Positions 34,975 through 45,270 of a stretch of DNA of 64,000 nt are shown here, one piece after another. The translations under genes and the position numbers were made by a program. This stretch comes from Variovorax sp. J22P240 (GTDB taxonomy: Bacteria > Pseudomonadota > Gammaproteobacteria > Burkholderiales > Burkholderiaceae_C): assembly GCF_030316855.1 (NCBI RefSeq), contig NZ_JASZYR010000006.1, positions 62,001 to 126,000 on the forward strand, in the 5' to 3' direction. Below the pieces are notes generated by a model. The model was not told the DNA's origin and ran no database searches. It was given only the letters and a program-made list of their open reading frames with translations. Each line of letters begins with the position of its first letter. Within the stretch, counting starts at the first letter, position 1.

Positions 34975-35003
34975 GACGTCTCCTCTTCGGCAAACAAAGT
35001 AAT

Positions 35004-35735
35004 TCAACACTTGATTCCAACATGCAGGGCCACGACACCGCCAGTCATGTTGTGATAGTCCACATGCCCGAAACCGCCCTCCTTCATCAGGGTCTTGAGT
35101 TCCTCCTGGGTGGGATGCATGCGGATCGATTCAGCGAGGTAGCGGTAGCTGGCGTCGTCGCCCGCGACCACCTTGCCCAGGCGCGGCAGCACGCTGAACG
35201 AATACCAGTCGTAGGCCTTCTGCAGCGGCTTGGCAACCTTGGAGAACTCCAGCACGAGCAGCTTGCCGCGCGGCTTCAACACGCGATTCATTTCCCTCAC
35301 AGCGGCATCCTTGTGAGTCATGTTGCGCAGGCCGAAGGCCACCGTCACCACGTCGAAATGGTTGTCCGGGAAGGGCAGCTTTTCCGCGTCGCAAACCAGC
35401 GTGGGCAAAGCGACGCCGGCGTCGAGCAGCCGGTCGCGCCCTGTGCGCAGCATGGCCTCGTTGATATCGGTGTGGACCACTTCGCCGGTGCTGCCGACCT
35501 TCTTGGCGAATGCGAGCGCGAGATCGCCCGTGCCGCCGGCGATGTCGAGGACCTTCGAGCCCTCGCCCACGTTGGCGACCATGATCGCGTAGGCCTTCCA
35601 AGCGCGATGAAGCCCCATGGACATGAGGTCGTTCATGAGGTCGTAGCGCGTGGCTACCGAGTCGAAGACACCGCGCACGCGGCGGGCCTTGTCGCTTTCG
35701 TCGACCGATTCAAAGCCGAAATGGGTGGTACTCAT
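35004..35735 (-). CDS. ubiE: Ubiquinone/menaquinone C-methyltransferase UbiE
   Basis: SAM-dependent C-methyltransferase of ubiquinone (and menaquinone) synthesis, 243 residues. Motif I is [18 protein letters not shown]. The UbiE signature regions [17 protein letters not shown] near the N-terminus and [18 protein letters not shown] mid-protein, plus [19 protein letters not shown], leave little doubt. First of a four-gene ubi run (ubiE, Tim44-like, ubiJ, ubiB) ending in the symporter; the upstream DUF971 gene is 69 bases away. Confidence 0.96.
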   Translation of the reverse strand: MSTTHFGFESVDESDKARRVRGVFDSVATRYDLMNDLMSMGLHRAWKAYAIMVANVGEGSKVLDIAGGTGDLALAFAKKVGSTGEVVHTDINEAMLRTGRDRLLDAGVALPTLVCDAEKLPFPDNHFDVVTVAFGLRNMTHKDAAVREMNRVLKPRGKLLVLEFSKVAKPLQKAYDWYSFSVLPRLGKVVAGDDASYRYLAESIRMHPTQEELKTLMKEGGFGHVDYHNMTGGVVALHVGIKC

Positions 35736-35804
35736 GCTCCCGATGTTAGGCCGGAAGCGTTCACATCAAGCCGACGACCCCGCAGGGACACCGGACTTTC
35801 GTGA

Positions 35805-36218
35805 TCAATGACTGCCGCAGGCGTGCCCGCCCTTTTCGGGCATAGGGGCATCGCGGTCCACTCCAGCTGCGGCGAGGCGCCGCTCGTACTCGGCCCAGAG
35901 GTCGTCCTGGCGGGTGCCGAGTTCGTACAGCAAGTCCCAGGAGAAGATCCCGCTGTCGTGTCCGTCGCTGAAGGTCGGCTGCACGGCGTAGTTGCCCACG
36001 GGTTGCAGGTCGATCAAGCCGACGTTGCGCTTGCCGGTCTGCAGTACTTCCTGGCCCGGTCCATGGCCCTGCACTTCCGCCGAGGGCGAATAGATGCGCA
36101 TCAGCTCGAAGGGAATGCGGAAGGTCGCGCCATCGGAAAAGCCCACCTCCAGCACACGCGATTGGCTGTGCAAGGTGATCGACTGGGGCGTCGGTGCGCC
36201 CGATTTCAATCCTGCCAT
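35805..36218 (-). CDS. DUF971 (GBBH-like N-terminal) protein
   Basis: 137-residue protein with the DUF971 core: SITLHSQSRVLEVGFSDGATF, LMRIYSPSAEV and GNYAVQPTFSDGHDSGIFSWDLLYEL in outline. The C-terminal tail is His/Cys containing (GGHACGSH) and could bind metal. The domain occurs alone, in gamma-butyrobetaine hydroxylase-like proteins and next to Mrp/ApbC. Its start overlaps the HIT gene stop (TGATG), so the two are translationally coupled. Function unknown. Confidence 0.88.
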   Translation of the reverse strand: MAGLKSGAPTPQSITLHSQSRVLEVGFSDGATFRIPFELMRIYSPSAEVQGHGPGQEVLQTGKRNVGLIDLQPVGNYAVQPTFSDGHDSGIFSWDLLYELGTRQDDLWAEYERRLAAAGVDRDAPMPEKGGHACGSH

Positions 36219-36664
36219 CAGAAACTCCTTGTCGCGAGGCGCCGGACCATGTCGCGCTCCATGGCCGGCAGTATGTCTTCGATCGCGGCTTCGCGCTCTG
36301 GATTGGGCTGGCGCTGCCCCGCTGCCCACACGGGAGACGGAAAGCGCGTGTCCCAATCGAAGCGTGCAATCACATGCCAGTGCAGATGCGGCACCATGTT
36401 GCCGAGGGCGGCGAGATTGATCTTGGTGGGTTCCAACGCCTCGCGCAGGCTCTGCTCCACCACCGCCACGGCCTCCATGCAAAGGGCGCGGTCCTCGGGG
36501 GACAGGTCGGACCATTCGGCCACGTGATCTTTCCAAACGACGCGATAGAAGCCAGGAAAATTCGCCTCCGCCGCATGGATCACACGCAATTTCGCCGCGT
36601 CGAAGACCATCCGGCCGCCGAGGTCGTCGCACAAGGGGCAACCCGTGACGCGCATGTCCGTCAC
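36218..36664 (-). CDS. HIT family hydrolase
   Basis: 148-residue histidine-triad protein with the motif [10 protein letters not shown] (H-x-H-x-H) near residue 95 and an N-terminal CPLC pair that may bind zinc. HIT proteins hydrolyse nucleotide-phosphoester or phosphoramidate bonds. The given start is GTG 36664, whose GTGA overlaps the stop of the oxidoreductase gene; ATG 36655 three codons in is the alternative. Sandwiched between the oxidoreductase and DUF971 genes with overlaps on both sides. Confidence 0.92.
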   Translation of the reverse strand: MTDMRVTGCPLCDDLGGRMVFDAAKLRVIHAAEANFPGFYRVVWKDHVAEWSDLSPEDRALCMEAVAVVEQSLREALEPTKINLAALGNMVPHLHWHVIARFDWDTRFPSPVWAAGQRQPNPEREAAIEDILPAMERDMVRRLATRSF

Positions 36665-39600
36665 ACCAGCACGCGTTCGATGCCGCCCTGGTTGGCGGCG
36701 GCCACGTACTCGGGCATCCAGCTCTCGCCCAGGATCTTGTTGGCCATCTCGACAACGATGTAGTCGGCTTCGAGCAGACCGTTGTTCAGGTCGTTGCCGT
36801 AACGGCTCAGGCCTTGCAGGCAGCTCGGGCAGCTCGTGAGGATCTTGACGTTGTCCGCCGGCGCCAGCGTGCCGGCCTCGCGCAGCGCGGCCTCGCCCTT
36901 GCGGAGTTCCTCTTCCTTGCGGAAGCGGATCTGCGTCGAGATGTCCGGCCGCGTCACGCCCAGCGTGCCGGACTCGCCGCAGCAGCGATCGTTCTTGAGC
37001 ACGTTGTCGCCGACCAGCGCCTTGACAGTCTTCATCGGGTCCTGCAGCTTCATCGGCGTATGACAGGGGTCGTGGTAGAGGTAGCCGCGACCGCCCGCAT
37101 TCCCTAGCGTGACGCCTTTCTCAAGCAGGTATTCGTGGATGTCGATGATCCGGCAGCCCGGGAATATCTTGTCGAACTGGTAACCCTGCAGCTGGTCGTA
37201 GCAAGTGCCGCAACTCACCACCACGGTCTTGATGTCGAGGTAGTTCAGCGTATTGGCGACGCGGTGGAAGAGCACGCGGTTGTCGGTGATCATCTTCTCG
37301 GCCTTGTCGTACTGGCCGCTGCCACGCTGCGGATAGCCGCAGCAGAGGTATCCCGGGGGCAGGACGGTCTGCACGCCCGCGTGCCACAGCATGGCCTGCG
37401 TGGCGAGGCCCACTTGAGAGAAGAGCCGCTCCGAGCCGCAGCCCGGGAAATAGAACACCGCCTCGGTCTCGGGCGTGGTCGTCTTCGGATCGCGAATGAT
37501 CGGCACGTAGTCCGCGTCTTCGATGTCGAGCAGCGCGCGCGCGGTCTTCTTGGGCAGTCCACCGGGCATCTTCTTGTTGATGAAGTGGATCACCTGCTCC
37601 TTGACCGGCGCCGGCCCGAGCGTGGCCGGTGGGGCGGCGGTCTGCCTCTTCGCCAGGCCGCGCAGGAGGTCGTTGGCCAGGCGCTGCGCCTTGAAGCCGA
37701 TGTCGACCATGCCCGTTCGCATCATCTTGATGGTCTGCGGATTGGTCGCATTGAGGAAGAACATTGCCGCCGCATTGCCGGGCCGGAAGGACTTCTGGCC
37801 CATCTTGCGCAGCAGGTTGCGCATGTTCATCGACACGTCGCCGAAGTCGATCTTGACAGGGCACGGCGAGAGGCACTTGTGGCAGACCGTGCAGTGGTCG
37901 GCCACGTCCTCGAACTCTTCCCAGTGCTTGATGCTCACGCCGCGCCGGGTCTGCTCTTCGTAGAGGAAAGCCTCGACCAGCAACGAGGTCGCCAGGATCT
38001 TGTTGCGCGGCGAATAGAGCAGGTTGGCGCGCGGCACGTGCGTCGCGCAGACCGGCTTGCACTTGCCGCAGCGCAGGCAGTCCTTGACGCTGTCGGCAAT
38101 GGCGCCGATGTCGCTCTGCTGCATGATGATCGACTCGTGCCCCATCAAGCCGAAGCTCGGCGTGTAGGCGTTGGTCAGGTCCGCCTGCAGCGCCCGCCCG
38201 TCCTGCGCCTGGTGCTCGTTGCTGCGAAGGAGCTTTCCCTTGTTGAACCGGCCTTCGGGGTCGACGCGGCGCTTGTAGTCGGTAAAAGGTTGCAGCTCGT
38301 CGTCGGTCAGGAATTCGAGTTTGGTGATGCCGATGCCGTGCTCGCCCGAGATGACCCCGTCGAGGCTGCGCGCCAGCACCATGATGCGCGCGACCGCAGC
38401 ATGCGCGGTCTGCAGCATCTCGTAGTTGTCGCTGTTGACGGGGATGTTGGTGTGCACGTTGCCGTCACCGGCGTGCATGTGCAGCGCGACCCAGACACGG
38501 CCCTTGAGCACCTGCTTGTGGATCTCGTTGCATTCGGCGAGGATCGGCGCGAACTCGGCACCCGAGAAAATGGTCGCCAGCGGCGCGCGGATTTGCGTCT
38601 TCCAGCTCGCGCGCAGCGAGTGGTCCTGCAGTTGCGGGAACAGCGCCTCGACGTTGTCGAGCCACCCCTGCCACAGCGCGCGCACTTCGCGCACCAGCGC
38701 CACGGCCTGCGCCACTCGGTCTTCCAGCAACTCTGCCGACGGGATGTCGTTGGCATCGTCGCTCTTGCCCAGCGGCAAGTTGCCGCGCGCGAGAAAGGCT
38801 TCGAGTTCGTCGGCCAGCGCTATCTTGTTCTGCAGCGACAGCTCGATGTTGATGCGCTCGATGCCGTCCGTGTACTCGGCCATGCGCGGCAGCGGGATCA
38901 CCACGTCTTCATTGATTTTGAAGGCATTGGTGTGCTTGCTGATGGCGGCCGTGCGCTTGCGGTCGAGCCAGAATTTCTTGCGCGCCTCGGGACTGATGGC
39001 GATGAAGCCCTCGCCGCTGCGCGAATTGGCGATGCGCACTACTTCGGAGGTCGCGCGTGCCACGGCGTCGGCGTCGTCGCCGGCGAAGTCGCCGAACAGC
39101 ACCATCTTCGGCAGGCCGCCGTGTTTCTTCGACTTGGTCGCGTAGCCCACCGCCTTGAGATAGCGGTCGTCCAGATGCTCCAGGCCCGCCAGCAGCACGC
39201 CGGAGCGCTTCTGTTCGGCGAACATGAAATCCTTGATTTCGACAATGCTCGGCACCGCATCCTTGGCGTTGCCGAAGAATTCGAGGCAGACCGTGCGCGT
39301 GTGCGCCGGCATGCGGTGCACGATCCAGCGCGCGCTGGTGATGAGACCGTCGCAGCCTTCTTTCTGGATGCCAGGCAGGCCCGAGAGGAACTTGTCGGTC
39401 ACGTCCTTGCCGAGGCCTTCCTTGCGGAAGGTCTTGCCGGGAATCTCCAGCCGCTCGGCGCGCAGTGCGGTCTTGCCATCCGCGGCGAAGTACTGCAGCT
39501 CGAAGACGGCGCTTTCGGCGTCATGGATCTTGCCCAGGTTGTGGCCCACGCGCGTGACCTCGAGCCACTCGGCCTGCGGCGTCACCATGCGCCAGGACGC

Positions 39601-40548
39601 GAGGTTGTCCAGAGCGGTACCCCAGAGCACCGCCTTCTTGCCGCCAGCATTCATCGCGACGTTGCCGCCCACGCACGAAGCCTCGGCCGAGGTGGGATCG
39701 ACCGCGAACACGAAGCCCGCGCGCTCGGCCGCATCGGCCACGCGCTGGGTGACCACGCCCGCTTCGGTCCAGATCGTCGGCACCGGGTTGTCCAGTCCCG
39801 GTAACGAGACCATCCCGACCTCGGTCATCGCTTCGAGCTTCTCGGTGTTGATAACGACGCTGTTCCAGGTCAACGGGATCGCGCCGCCCGTATAGCCGGT
39901 GCCGCCTCCGCGCGGAATGATGGTCAGGCCCAGTTCGATACAGCCCTTGACCAGTCCGGCCATCTCGGCCTCTGTGTCGGGCGTCAGAACGACGAAGGGG
40001 TATTCGACGCGCCAGTCGGTCGCGTCGGTCACGTGCGACACACGCGAGAGCCCATCGAACTTGATGTTGTCCTTGGCGGTGAGCCGGCGCAGCGTGCGCG
40101 TGGCCTTGCGCCGCAGGGCGGCGACGTCGCGGAACATGGTGTCGAAGGCCGAGATCGCCTGGGCCACCAGGCCGGTCAACTCGCCGACGAGCACGTCGCG
40201 TTGGGCGTCGCTGTCGGGCGTGCGGCGCTTCTGCACTTCGGTCAGGCGGTGGTTGAGTGCATCCACCAGCTGGCCACGCCGGCGCGGATTGTCGAGCAGG
40301 TCGTCGACGAGATAGGGATTCCGCTGCACGACCCAGATGTCGCCCAGCACCTCGTAGAGCATGCGGGCCGATCGGCCGGTTCGGCGCTCGGAGCGCAGGA
40401 TCTGCAGGAGTTCCCAGCCTCGCTCGCCCAGCAGGCGAATCACGATCTCGCGATCGGAGAAGCTGGTGTAGTTGTAGGGGATCTCACGCAATCGCACAGG
40501 CTCTGCGGCCTGCGACAACAACGCCGTCAACGCGGTCGGAGCATTCAT
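36661..40548 (-). CDS. Giant FAD-linked oxidoreductase with Fe-S and CCG domains (DUF3683)
   Basis: 1295-residue fusion. The N-terminal DUF3683-type region spans about 1-180. The FAD-binding type 4 domain has the [15 protein letters not shown] loop near 215. An FAD-oxidase C-terminal domain extends to about 790 and includes [17 protein letters not shown]. Two 4Fe-4S clusters follow at [16 protein letters not shown] (about 821) and [16 protein letters not shown] (about 885). Two CCG modules are at [13 protein letters not shown] (about 1070) and [11 protein letters not shown] (about 1188). It therefore joins GlcD-like, GlcF/GlpC-like and extra parts in one chain, as for D-2-hydroxyacid dehydrogenases feeding quinone. 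The exact substrate is unknown. Confidence 0.92.
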   Translation of the reverse strand: MNAPTALTALLSQAAEPVRLREIPYNYTSFSDREIVIRLLGERGWELLQILRSERRTGRSARMLYEVLGDIWVVQRNPYLVDDLLDNPRRRGQLVDALNHRLTEVQKRRTPDSDAQRDVLVGELTGLVAQAISAFDTMFRDVAALRRKATRTLRRLTAKDNIKFDGLSRVSHVTDATDWRVEYPFVVLTPDTEAEMAGLVKGCIELGLTIIPRGGGTGYTGGAIPLTWNSVVINTEKLEAMTEVGMVSLPGLDNPVPTIWTEAGVVTQRVADAAERAGFVFAVDPTSAEASCVGGNVAMNAGGKKAVLWGTALDNLASWRMVTPQAEWLEVTRVGHNLGKIHDAESAVFELQYFAADGKTALRAERLEIPGKTFRKEGLGKDVTDKFLSGLPGIQKEGCDGLITSARWIVHRMPAHTRTVCLEFFGNAKDAVPSIVEIKDFMFAEQKRSGVLLAGLEHLDDRYLKAVGYATKSKKHGGLPKMVLFGDFAGDDADAVARATSEVVRIANSRSGEGFIAISPEARKKFWLDRKRTAAISKHTNAFKINEDVVIPLPRMAEYTDGIERINIELSLQNKIALADELEAFLARGNLPLGKSDDANDIPSAELLEDRVAQAVALVREVRALWQGWLDNVEALFPQLQDHSLRASWKTQIRAPLATIFSGAEFAPILAECNEIHKQVLKGRVWVALHMHAGDGNVHTNIPVNSDNYEMLQTAHAAVARIMVLARSLDGVISGEHGIGITKLEFLTDDELQPFTDYKRRVDPEGRFNKGKLLRSNEHQAQDGRALQADLTNAYTPSFGLMGHESIIMQQSDIGAIADSVKDCLRCGKCKPVCATHVPRANLLYSPRNKILATSLLVEAFLYEEQTRRGVSIKHWEEFEDVADHCTVCHKCLSPCPVKIDFGDVSMNMRNLLRKMGQKSFRPGNAAAMFFLNATNPQTIKMMRTGMVDIGFKAQRLANDLLRGLAKRQTAAPPATLGPAPVKEQVIHFINKKMPGGLPKKTARALLDIEDADYVPIIRDPKTTTPETEAVFYFPGCGSERLFSQVGLATQAMLWHAGVQTVLPPGYLCCGYPQRGSGQYDKAEKMITDNRVLFHRVANTLNYLDIKTVVVSCGTCYDQLQGYQFDKIFPGCRIIDIHEYLLEKGVTLGNAGGRGYLYHDPCHTPMKLQDPMKTVKALVGDNVLKNDRCCGESGTLGVTRPDISTQIRFRKEEELRKGEAALREAGTLAPADNVKILTSCPSCLQGLSRYGNDLNNGLLEADYIVVEMANKILGESWMPEYVAAANQGGIERVLV

Positions 40549-40605
40549 CGGGGAGTGGCCTCGGTCGGGCGCTGCGCGCCCATCAACCAGGGGCGTGAAT
40601 TTTAA

Positions 40606-40626
40606 GGCAGGCCCGAGGGGCCTGCC
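40606..40626 (-). terminator. Terminator after serA
   Basis: Perfect 9-bp stem GGCAGGCCC/GGGCCTGCC with a 3-base loop, seven bases after the serA stop. On the minus strand it is followed by TTAAAATT, a weak U-tract. Probably ends the serA transcript before the oxidoreductase gene. Confidence 0.75.
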
Positions 40627-40632
40627 GGAGGG

Positions 40633-41862
40633 TCAGAACAGGACGCGGCTGCGGATGGTTCCCGGCACCTTGGCGAGCTTTTCCAGGGCCAGGTCGGACG
40701 ACTCCGCATCGACGTCGGTCACCACGTAACCCACCTTCTCGTTGGTCTGCAGGTACTGCGAGGAGATATTGATGTTGTTGTCCGAGAAGATCCGGTTGAT
40801 CTCGGACAGCACGCCCGGCACGTTGCGGTGGATGTGCAGCAGCCGGTGCTTGCCCGGATGCGCCGGCAGCGCCACCTCGGGGAAGTTGACGGACGAGGTC
40901 GAAGTGCCGTTGTCGCTGTACTTCACGAGCTTTTCGGCCACTTCCAGCCCGATGTTGGCCTGCGCTTCCATGGTCGAGCCGCCGATGTGCGGCGTCAGGA
41001 TCACGTTGTCCAGCCCACGGAGCGGCGACTGGAACTCGTCCTTGTTGCTGCGCGGTTCGACAGGAAAGACATCGATCGCAGCGCCCAGCAGTTTCTTCTC
41101 CCTGAGGGCGGCAGCCAGGGCTTCGATCTCGACGACCGTGCCGCGTGAGGCATTGATCAGGATGGCGCCGGGCTTCATGGCCGCGATCTCGGACGCGCCG
41201 ATCATCCATTGCGTGGCCTGCGTCTCCGGCACGTGCAGGCTCACGATGTCGCTCTGCGCCAGCAGGTCGGGCAGAAGCCGCACTTGGCGGGCGTTGCCCA
41301 GCGGCAGCTTGGTGACGACGTCGAAGAACGCCACCTGCATGCCGAGCGCCTCGGCCAGCACCGACAGCTGCGCGCCGATGGAGCCGTAGCCCACGATGCC
41401 CAGCGTCTTGCCGCGGATCTCGAAAGCGTTGTCGGCGGTCTTGAGCCAGCCGCCCCGGTGCGCGACGGCGCTCTTCTCGGGCACGCCGCGCAGCAGCAGG
41501 ATGGCCTCGGCCAGCACCAGTTCGGCCACCGAGCGCGTATTGGAATAGGGAGCGTTGAAGACGGCCACACCATGCTCGCGCGCCGCATCGAGGTCGACCT
41601 GATTGGTGCCGATGCAGAAGCACCCCACGGCTACCAGCTTCTGCGCCTCGGCGAACACCTCGGCCGTCAGTTGCGTGCGCGACCGGATTCCCAGGAAGTG
41701 GACGTCCGCGATGCGCGCCTTCAGTTCGGCATCCGGCAAGGCGCCGGTCAGCGATTCGACGTTCGTGTAGCCGGCCGCATGCAACACCTCGACCGCCGAA
41801 GGATGGATGCCTTCCAGCAGGAGGAACTTGATCTTGCTTTTGTCGAGGGAAGTCTTGCTCAT
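40633..41862 (-). CDS. serA: D-3-phosphoglycerate dehydrogenase
   Basis: First enzyme of serine synthesis, oxidising 3-phosphoglycerate with NAD. 409 residues, the E. coli-like type with a C-terminal ACT domain for serine feedback. The NAD site LGIVGYGSIGAQLSVLAEALG is near residue 155. The catalytic region LLGAAIDVFPVEPRS holds the Asp, and TPHIGGSTMEAQANIG the His. The ACT domain is at about 335-409 (LLHIHRNVPGVLSEIN). Monocistronic, divergent from the ugp operon, closed by a hairpin. Confidence 0.97.
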   Translation of the reverse strand: MSKTSLDKSKIKFLLLEGIHPSAVEVLHAAGYTNVESLTGALPDAELKARIADVHFLGIRSRTQLTAEVFAEAQKLVAVGCFCIGTNQVDLDAAREHGVAVFNAPYSNTRSVAELVLAEAILLLRGVPEKSAVAHRGGWLKTADNAFEIRGKTLGIVGYGSIGAQLSVLAEALGMQVAFFDVVTKLPLGNARQVRLLPDLLAQSDIVSLHVPETQATQWMIGASEIAAMKPGAILINASRGTVVEIEALAAALREKKLLGAAIDVFPVEPRSNKDEFQSPLRGLDNVILTPHIGGSTMEAQANIGLEVAEKLVKYSDNGTSTSSVNFPEVALPAHPGKHRLLHIHRNVPGVLSEINRIFSDNNINISSQYLQTNEKVGYVVTDVDAESSDLALEKLAKVPGTIRSRVLF

Positions 41863-42091
41863 GCGAGTCAGGAGGGCCCGCCCGAACCCAATAGCCAGAG
41901 CCGGCAGAGGCCGAAAAAAGGGAGCGCGATGCTAGCATGGTGCGCTGCAACATGCCGGCGGTGGGGCGTTGCACCAAAAAGGGTTTCCCCGGTTGGTGAA
42001 CAATGCGCCCCGCGCGAAGAATATTGTGACGCTGTCGTGTCATACGAACGACCTAGCATCCGCGCTTTTATTTCCCCCCTCAGGAGTCTTC

Positions 42092-43402
42092 ATGCGATTC
42101 AAAACGCTCGCCATGGCCTCGGCGCTTGCCGCGACGCTGTTCACCCCCGCGTTCGCGCAAACCGAAATCCAATGGTGGCATTCCATGACCGCCGTCAACG
42201 GCGAATGGGTCAACGACCTGGCCAGGCAATTCAACGAGAGCCAGAAGGAATTCAAGATCGTGCCCACCTACAAGGGGCAGTACGACGAATCGATGACTGC
42301 CGCGGTCGCAGCCTTCCGCGCCGGGAACGCGCCGCACATCCTGCAGGTCTTCGAAGTGGGCACCGCGACGATGATGGCCAGCAAGGGCGCCATCGTTCCA
42401 GTGGGCAAGGTCATGAAGGACGCCGGCGAGAAGTTCGATCCGTCCGGCTACATCCCGGCGGTCGCCGGCTACTACACGGCGCCGAACGGTCAGATGCTGA
42501 GCTTCCCGTTCAACAGCTCGACCACGATCTTCTACTTCAATAAGGATGCGTTCAAGGCGGCCGGCCTGCCGACCGACAAGGCGCCCGCCACTTGGCCCGA
42601 AGTGGTTGCGGCGGCGGCAAAGCTCAAGGCCAGCGGCCACAAGTGCCCGTTCACGACGGCCTGGCAAAACTGGACCCAGCTCGAGAGCTTCTCGGCCTGG
42701 CACAACGTCGAGTTCGCCACCAAGAACAACGGCCTGTCGGGCCTGGACACCCGCCTGAAGGTCGACTCGCCGCTGCATCAGCGCCATATCGAGAACCTCG
42801 CAAGCATGGCCAAGCAGGGTCTGTTCGTCTACAAGGGCCGCTCCAATATTCCGGAGGCTTCATTCGTCTCCGGCGAATGCGCCATGATCGCCACCTCTTC
42901 CGGCTTCTACGGGAACGTCGCGAAGAATGCGAAGTTCGCCTATGGCCTGACCGCGCTGCCCTACTATCCCGACGTTCCGGGCGCACCGCAGAACACGGTC
43001 ATCGGCGGCGCCAGCCTCTGGGTGATGGCCGGCAAGAAGTCGGAGGAATACAGAGGCATTGCCAAGTTCTTCAGCTTCATTTCCACGCCTGAAGTCCAGT
43101 CGGCCAGCCACAAGCGCACCGGCTACCTGCCGATCACCACCGCTGCCTACCAGCTGACGGACAAGTCCGGCTTCTACAAGGAGCACCCGGGGACCGACGT
43201 CGCCGTGACGCAGATGATCCGCAAGGTAACGGACAAGAGCCGCGGCATCCGCCTGGGGAACTACGTGCAGATCCGCTCCATCGAGGACGAAGAACTCGAA
43301 CAGGTCTGGAACGGCAAGAAGACAGCCAAGGAAGCGCTGGACGCCATCGTGACGCGCGGCAACGAGCAGCTCGAAAAATTCCAGAAGGCCAACAAGAGTT
43401 GA
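42092..43402 (+). CDS. ugpB: Glycerol-3-phosphate-binding periplasmic protein
   Basis: ABC-transporter receptor for sn-glycerol-3-phosphate and glycerophosphodiesters, 436 residues (E. coli 438). A signal peptide is cleaved after AAATLFTPAFA. The mature N-terminus EIQWWHSMTAVNGEWVNDLA matches UgpB closely. Ligand-pocket segments include SFPFNSSTTIFYFNKDAF and WQNWTQLESFSAWHN. ATG 42092 is preceded by CAGGAG. First gene of ugpBAECQ, the enteric order. I looked for a clear Pho box in the 229-base gap upstream and did not find one. Confidence 0.95.
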   Translation: MRFKTLAMASALAATLFTPAFAQTEIQWWHSMTAVNGEWVNDLARQFNESQKEFKIVPTYKGQYDESMTAAVAAFRAGNAPHILQVFEVGTATMMASKGAIVPVGKVMKDAGEKFDPSGYIPAVAGYYTAPNGQMLSFPFNSSTTIFYFNKDAFKAAGLPTDKAPATWPEVVAAAAKLKASGHKCPFTTAWQNWTQLESFSAWHNVEFATKNNGLSGLDTRLKVDSPLHQRHIENLASMAKQGLFVYKGRSNIPEASFVSGECAMIATSSGFYGNVAKNAKFAYGLTALPYYPDVPGAPQNTVIGGASLWVMAGKKSEEYRGIAKFFSFISTPEVQSASHKRTGYLPITTAAYQLTDKSGFYKEHPGTDVAVTQMIRKVTDKSRGIRLGNYVQIRSIEDEELEQVWNGKKTAKEALDAIVTRGNEQLEKFQKANKS

Positions 43403-43411
43403 TGCTTTCGT

Positions 43412-43427
43412 CGCGGCCCGGGCCGCG
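43412..43427 (+). repeat. 16-base perfect palindrome after ugpB
   Basis: CGCGGCCC/GGGCCGCG, a perfect palindrome starting 10 bases after the ugpB stop. As RNA it could fold only with loss of the centre; with the following hairpin it may stabilise the ugpB message end. Confidence 0.6.
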
Positions 43428-43446
43428 CTCGACGAGCTAACATCCA

Positions 43447-43482
43447 CCGCCCCGCCTGCCCCGCAGCCGGGGCGGAACTTTT
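43447..43482 (+). terminator. Intercistronic hairpin with T-run between ugpB and ugpA
   Basis: 7-bp stem CCGCCCC/GGGGCGG (43447-43453 with 43469-43475) around a 15-base loop that can pair further, followed by AACTTTT. It lies inside the operon, so it probably acts as a partial terminator or mRNA-stability element that lowers ugpA expression relative to ugpB. Confidence 0.5.
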
Positions 43483-43497
43483 ATCAGGTATCTCTTC

Positions 43498-44379
43498 ATG
43501 GAAAAACGCGTCGTCTTTCGCTCGGGCTGGTTGCCCTGGGCGCTGCTCACGCCGCAGCTCATCGTCATCATCGTGTTCTTTTTCTGGCCCGCGAGCCAGG
43601 CACTGATGCAGTCGATGCAGATGCAGGATGCCTTCGGCACCTCGACCGAGTGGGTCGGTCTGCAGAACTTCAAGGAACTGTTCAACGACCCGGCCTACAT
43701 CGAGTCCTTCGAGACGACAGCCCTCTTCTCGATCCTGGTCGCCAGCATCGGGCTTGCCCTCTCGCTGCTGCTGGCCGTGTTCGCGGACCGCATCGTGCGC
43801 GGCGCGATGGTCTATCAGACGCTGCTCATCCTGCCCTACGCAGTGGCGCCGGCGGTGGCCGCGGTGCTGTGGGTCTTCATGTTCTCGCCCTCGCTGGGCG
43901 TGGTGGCCTTCGCCCTCGGCAAGATCGGCATCGACTGGAACCACCTGCTCAATTCGACCCATGCCATGACGCTGATCGTGTTGGCTGCGGTCTGGAAGCA
44001 GATCTCGTACAACTTCCTGTTCTTCCTCGCCGGCTTGCAGTCGATTCCGAAATCGCTGATCGAGGCCGCGGCGATCGACGGGGCGCGGCCGTGGCGGCGC
44101 TTCTGGACGGTGCAGTTCCCCCTGCTTTCGCCCACCACCTTCTTCCTGCTGGTGATCAACGTGGTCTACGCCTTCTTCGACACCTTCGCGATCGTCGACA
44201 CCGCGACTCAGGGCGGACCGGGCACGGCCACTCGCATCCTAGTCTACAAGGTCTACCACGACGGCTTCAAGGCGATGGATCTCGGCGGCTCGGCCGCGCA
44301 ATCGGTGGTGCTGATGGCGATCGTGGTCGTGCTGACCGTGATTCAGTTCCGCTACGTCGAGAAGAAAGTGAACTACTGA
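43498..44379 (+). CDS. ugpA: Glycerol-3-phosphate ABC transporter permease UgpA
   Basis: Inner-membrane permease, 293 residues (E. coli 295), with six hydrophobic helices. The EAA loop is [20 protein letters not shown], which contacts the ATPase. The N-terminus [17 protein letters not shown] is typical of UgpA. Second gene of the operon, 95 bases after ugpB across a pair of hairpins and one base before ugpE. It pairs with UgpE to form the channel. Confidence 0.95.
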   Translation: MEKRVVFRSGWLPWALLTPQLIVIIVFFFWPASQALMQSMQMQDAFGTSTEWVGLQNFKELFNDPAYIESFETTALFSILVASIGLALSLLLAVFADRIVRGAMVYQTLLILPYAVAPAVAAVLWVFMFSPSLGVVAFALGKIGIDWNHLLNSTHAMTLIVLAAVWKQISYNFLFFLAGLQSIPKSLIEAAAIDGARPWRRFWTVQFPLLSPTTFFLLVINVVYAFFDTFAIVDTATQGGPGTATRILVYKVYHDGFKAMDLGGSAAQSVVLMAIVVVLTVIQFRYVEKKVNY

Positions 44380-44380
44380 A

Positions 44381-45232
44381 ATGGTTGAACGCAGCCCCTC
44401 CCTCGGCATCCTGGCGCACGCCGTGATGATCTTCGGCGTGCTGATCGTCGCCTTCCCGCTCTACCTGGCGTTCGTGGCATCGAGCCACACGGCGCAGGAG
44501 ATCGTGCAGGCGCCGATGCCGCTCCTTCCCGGCGGGCACCTCTGGGAAACGTACAAGTCCGCGTTGTTCGGCCGCACCGTGGGCGCCGGGTCCCTCGCGC
44601 CAGTGGCCCGGATGATGTGGGTTAGCCTGGTGACGGCACTCGTCATCACCTTCGGCAAGATCGCCATCTCGCTGCTCTCTGCGTTTGCCGTGGTGTACTT
44701 CCGCTTCCCGTTCAAGAGCCTGTGCTTCTGGGCGATCTTCATCACGCTGATGCTGCCGGTCGAAGTGCGGATCGGGCCGACCTACCAGGTCGTGTCCGAC
44801 CTCGGAATGCTCAACAGCTATGCTGGCCTGACCGTCCCGCTCATCGCATCGGCCACGGCGACCTTCCTGTTCCGCCAGTTCTTCCTGACGGTGCCCGACG
44901 AACTCATCGAAGCGGCCCGCATGGATGGCGCCGGTCCGATGCGCTTCTTCTGGGACGTGCTGGTGCCGCTGTCGAAGACCTCGATCGCCGCGCTCTTCGT
45001 GATCCAGTTCATCTACGGCTGGAACCAGTATCTCTGGCCGCTGCTCGCGACCACCAGCGAGGACATGTATCCGGTGGTGATCGGCATCAAACGCATGATC
45101 GCCGGGGGTGACGGGCAGAACGAATGGAACATCGTGATGGCCACGGCTCTGCTCGCCATGCTGCCACCCGCCATCGTCGTGATCCTCATGCAAAAGTGGT
45201 TCGTCAAGGGTCTGGTGGACACAGAGAAATGA
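44381..45232 (+). CDS. ugpE: Glycerol-3-phosphate ABC transporter permease UgpE
   Basis: Second permease subunit, 283 residues (E. coli 281), six transmembrane helices. The EAA loop is [20 protein letters not shown]. The region [25 protein letters not shown] in outline and the end [11 protein letters not shown] are characteristic of UgpE. It begins one base after the ugpA stop, so the two subunits are made together. 38 bases precede ugpC. Confidence 0.95.
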   Translation: MVERSPSLGILAHAVMIFGVLIVAFPLYLAFVASSHTAQEIVQAPMPLLPGGHLWETYKSALFGRTVGAGSLAPVARMMWVSLVTALVITFGKIAISLLSAFAVVYFRFPFKSLCFWAIFITLMLPVEVRIGPTYQVVSDLGMLNSYAGLTVPLIASATATFLFRQFFLTVPDELIEAARMDGAGPMRFFWDVLVPLSKTSIAALFVIQFIYGWNQYLWPLLATTSEDMYPVVIGIKRMIAGGDGQNEWNIVMATALLAMLPPAIVVILMQKWFVKGLVDTEK

Positions 45233-45270
45233 CCCCGGCAAGCGGCATCACTAATTAGACAAGCAACAAC

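Noticed and set aside
37135..39804. 889-codon open frame on the plus strand, antisense to the large oxidoreductase
   Set aside because: Arg/Ala/His-rich, no domains, no ribosome site. It mirrors a well-supported gene in GC-rich DNA, where stops are rare on the opposite strand.
41931..41940. 10-base palindrome ATGCTAGCAT between serA and ugpB
   Set aside because: Short, single copy, and no promoter element at useful spacing; may be an operator but nothing else supports it.
42021..42060. Possible Pho box or CRP site before ugpB
   Set aside because: CTGTCGT occurs once but has no second repeat at 11-base spacing. The TGTGA...TCATA pair has a 10-base spacer instead of 6, so neither consensus is met.
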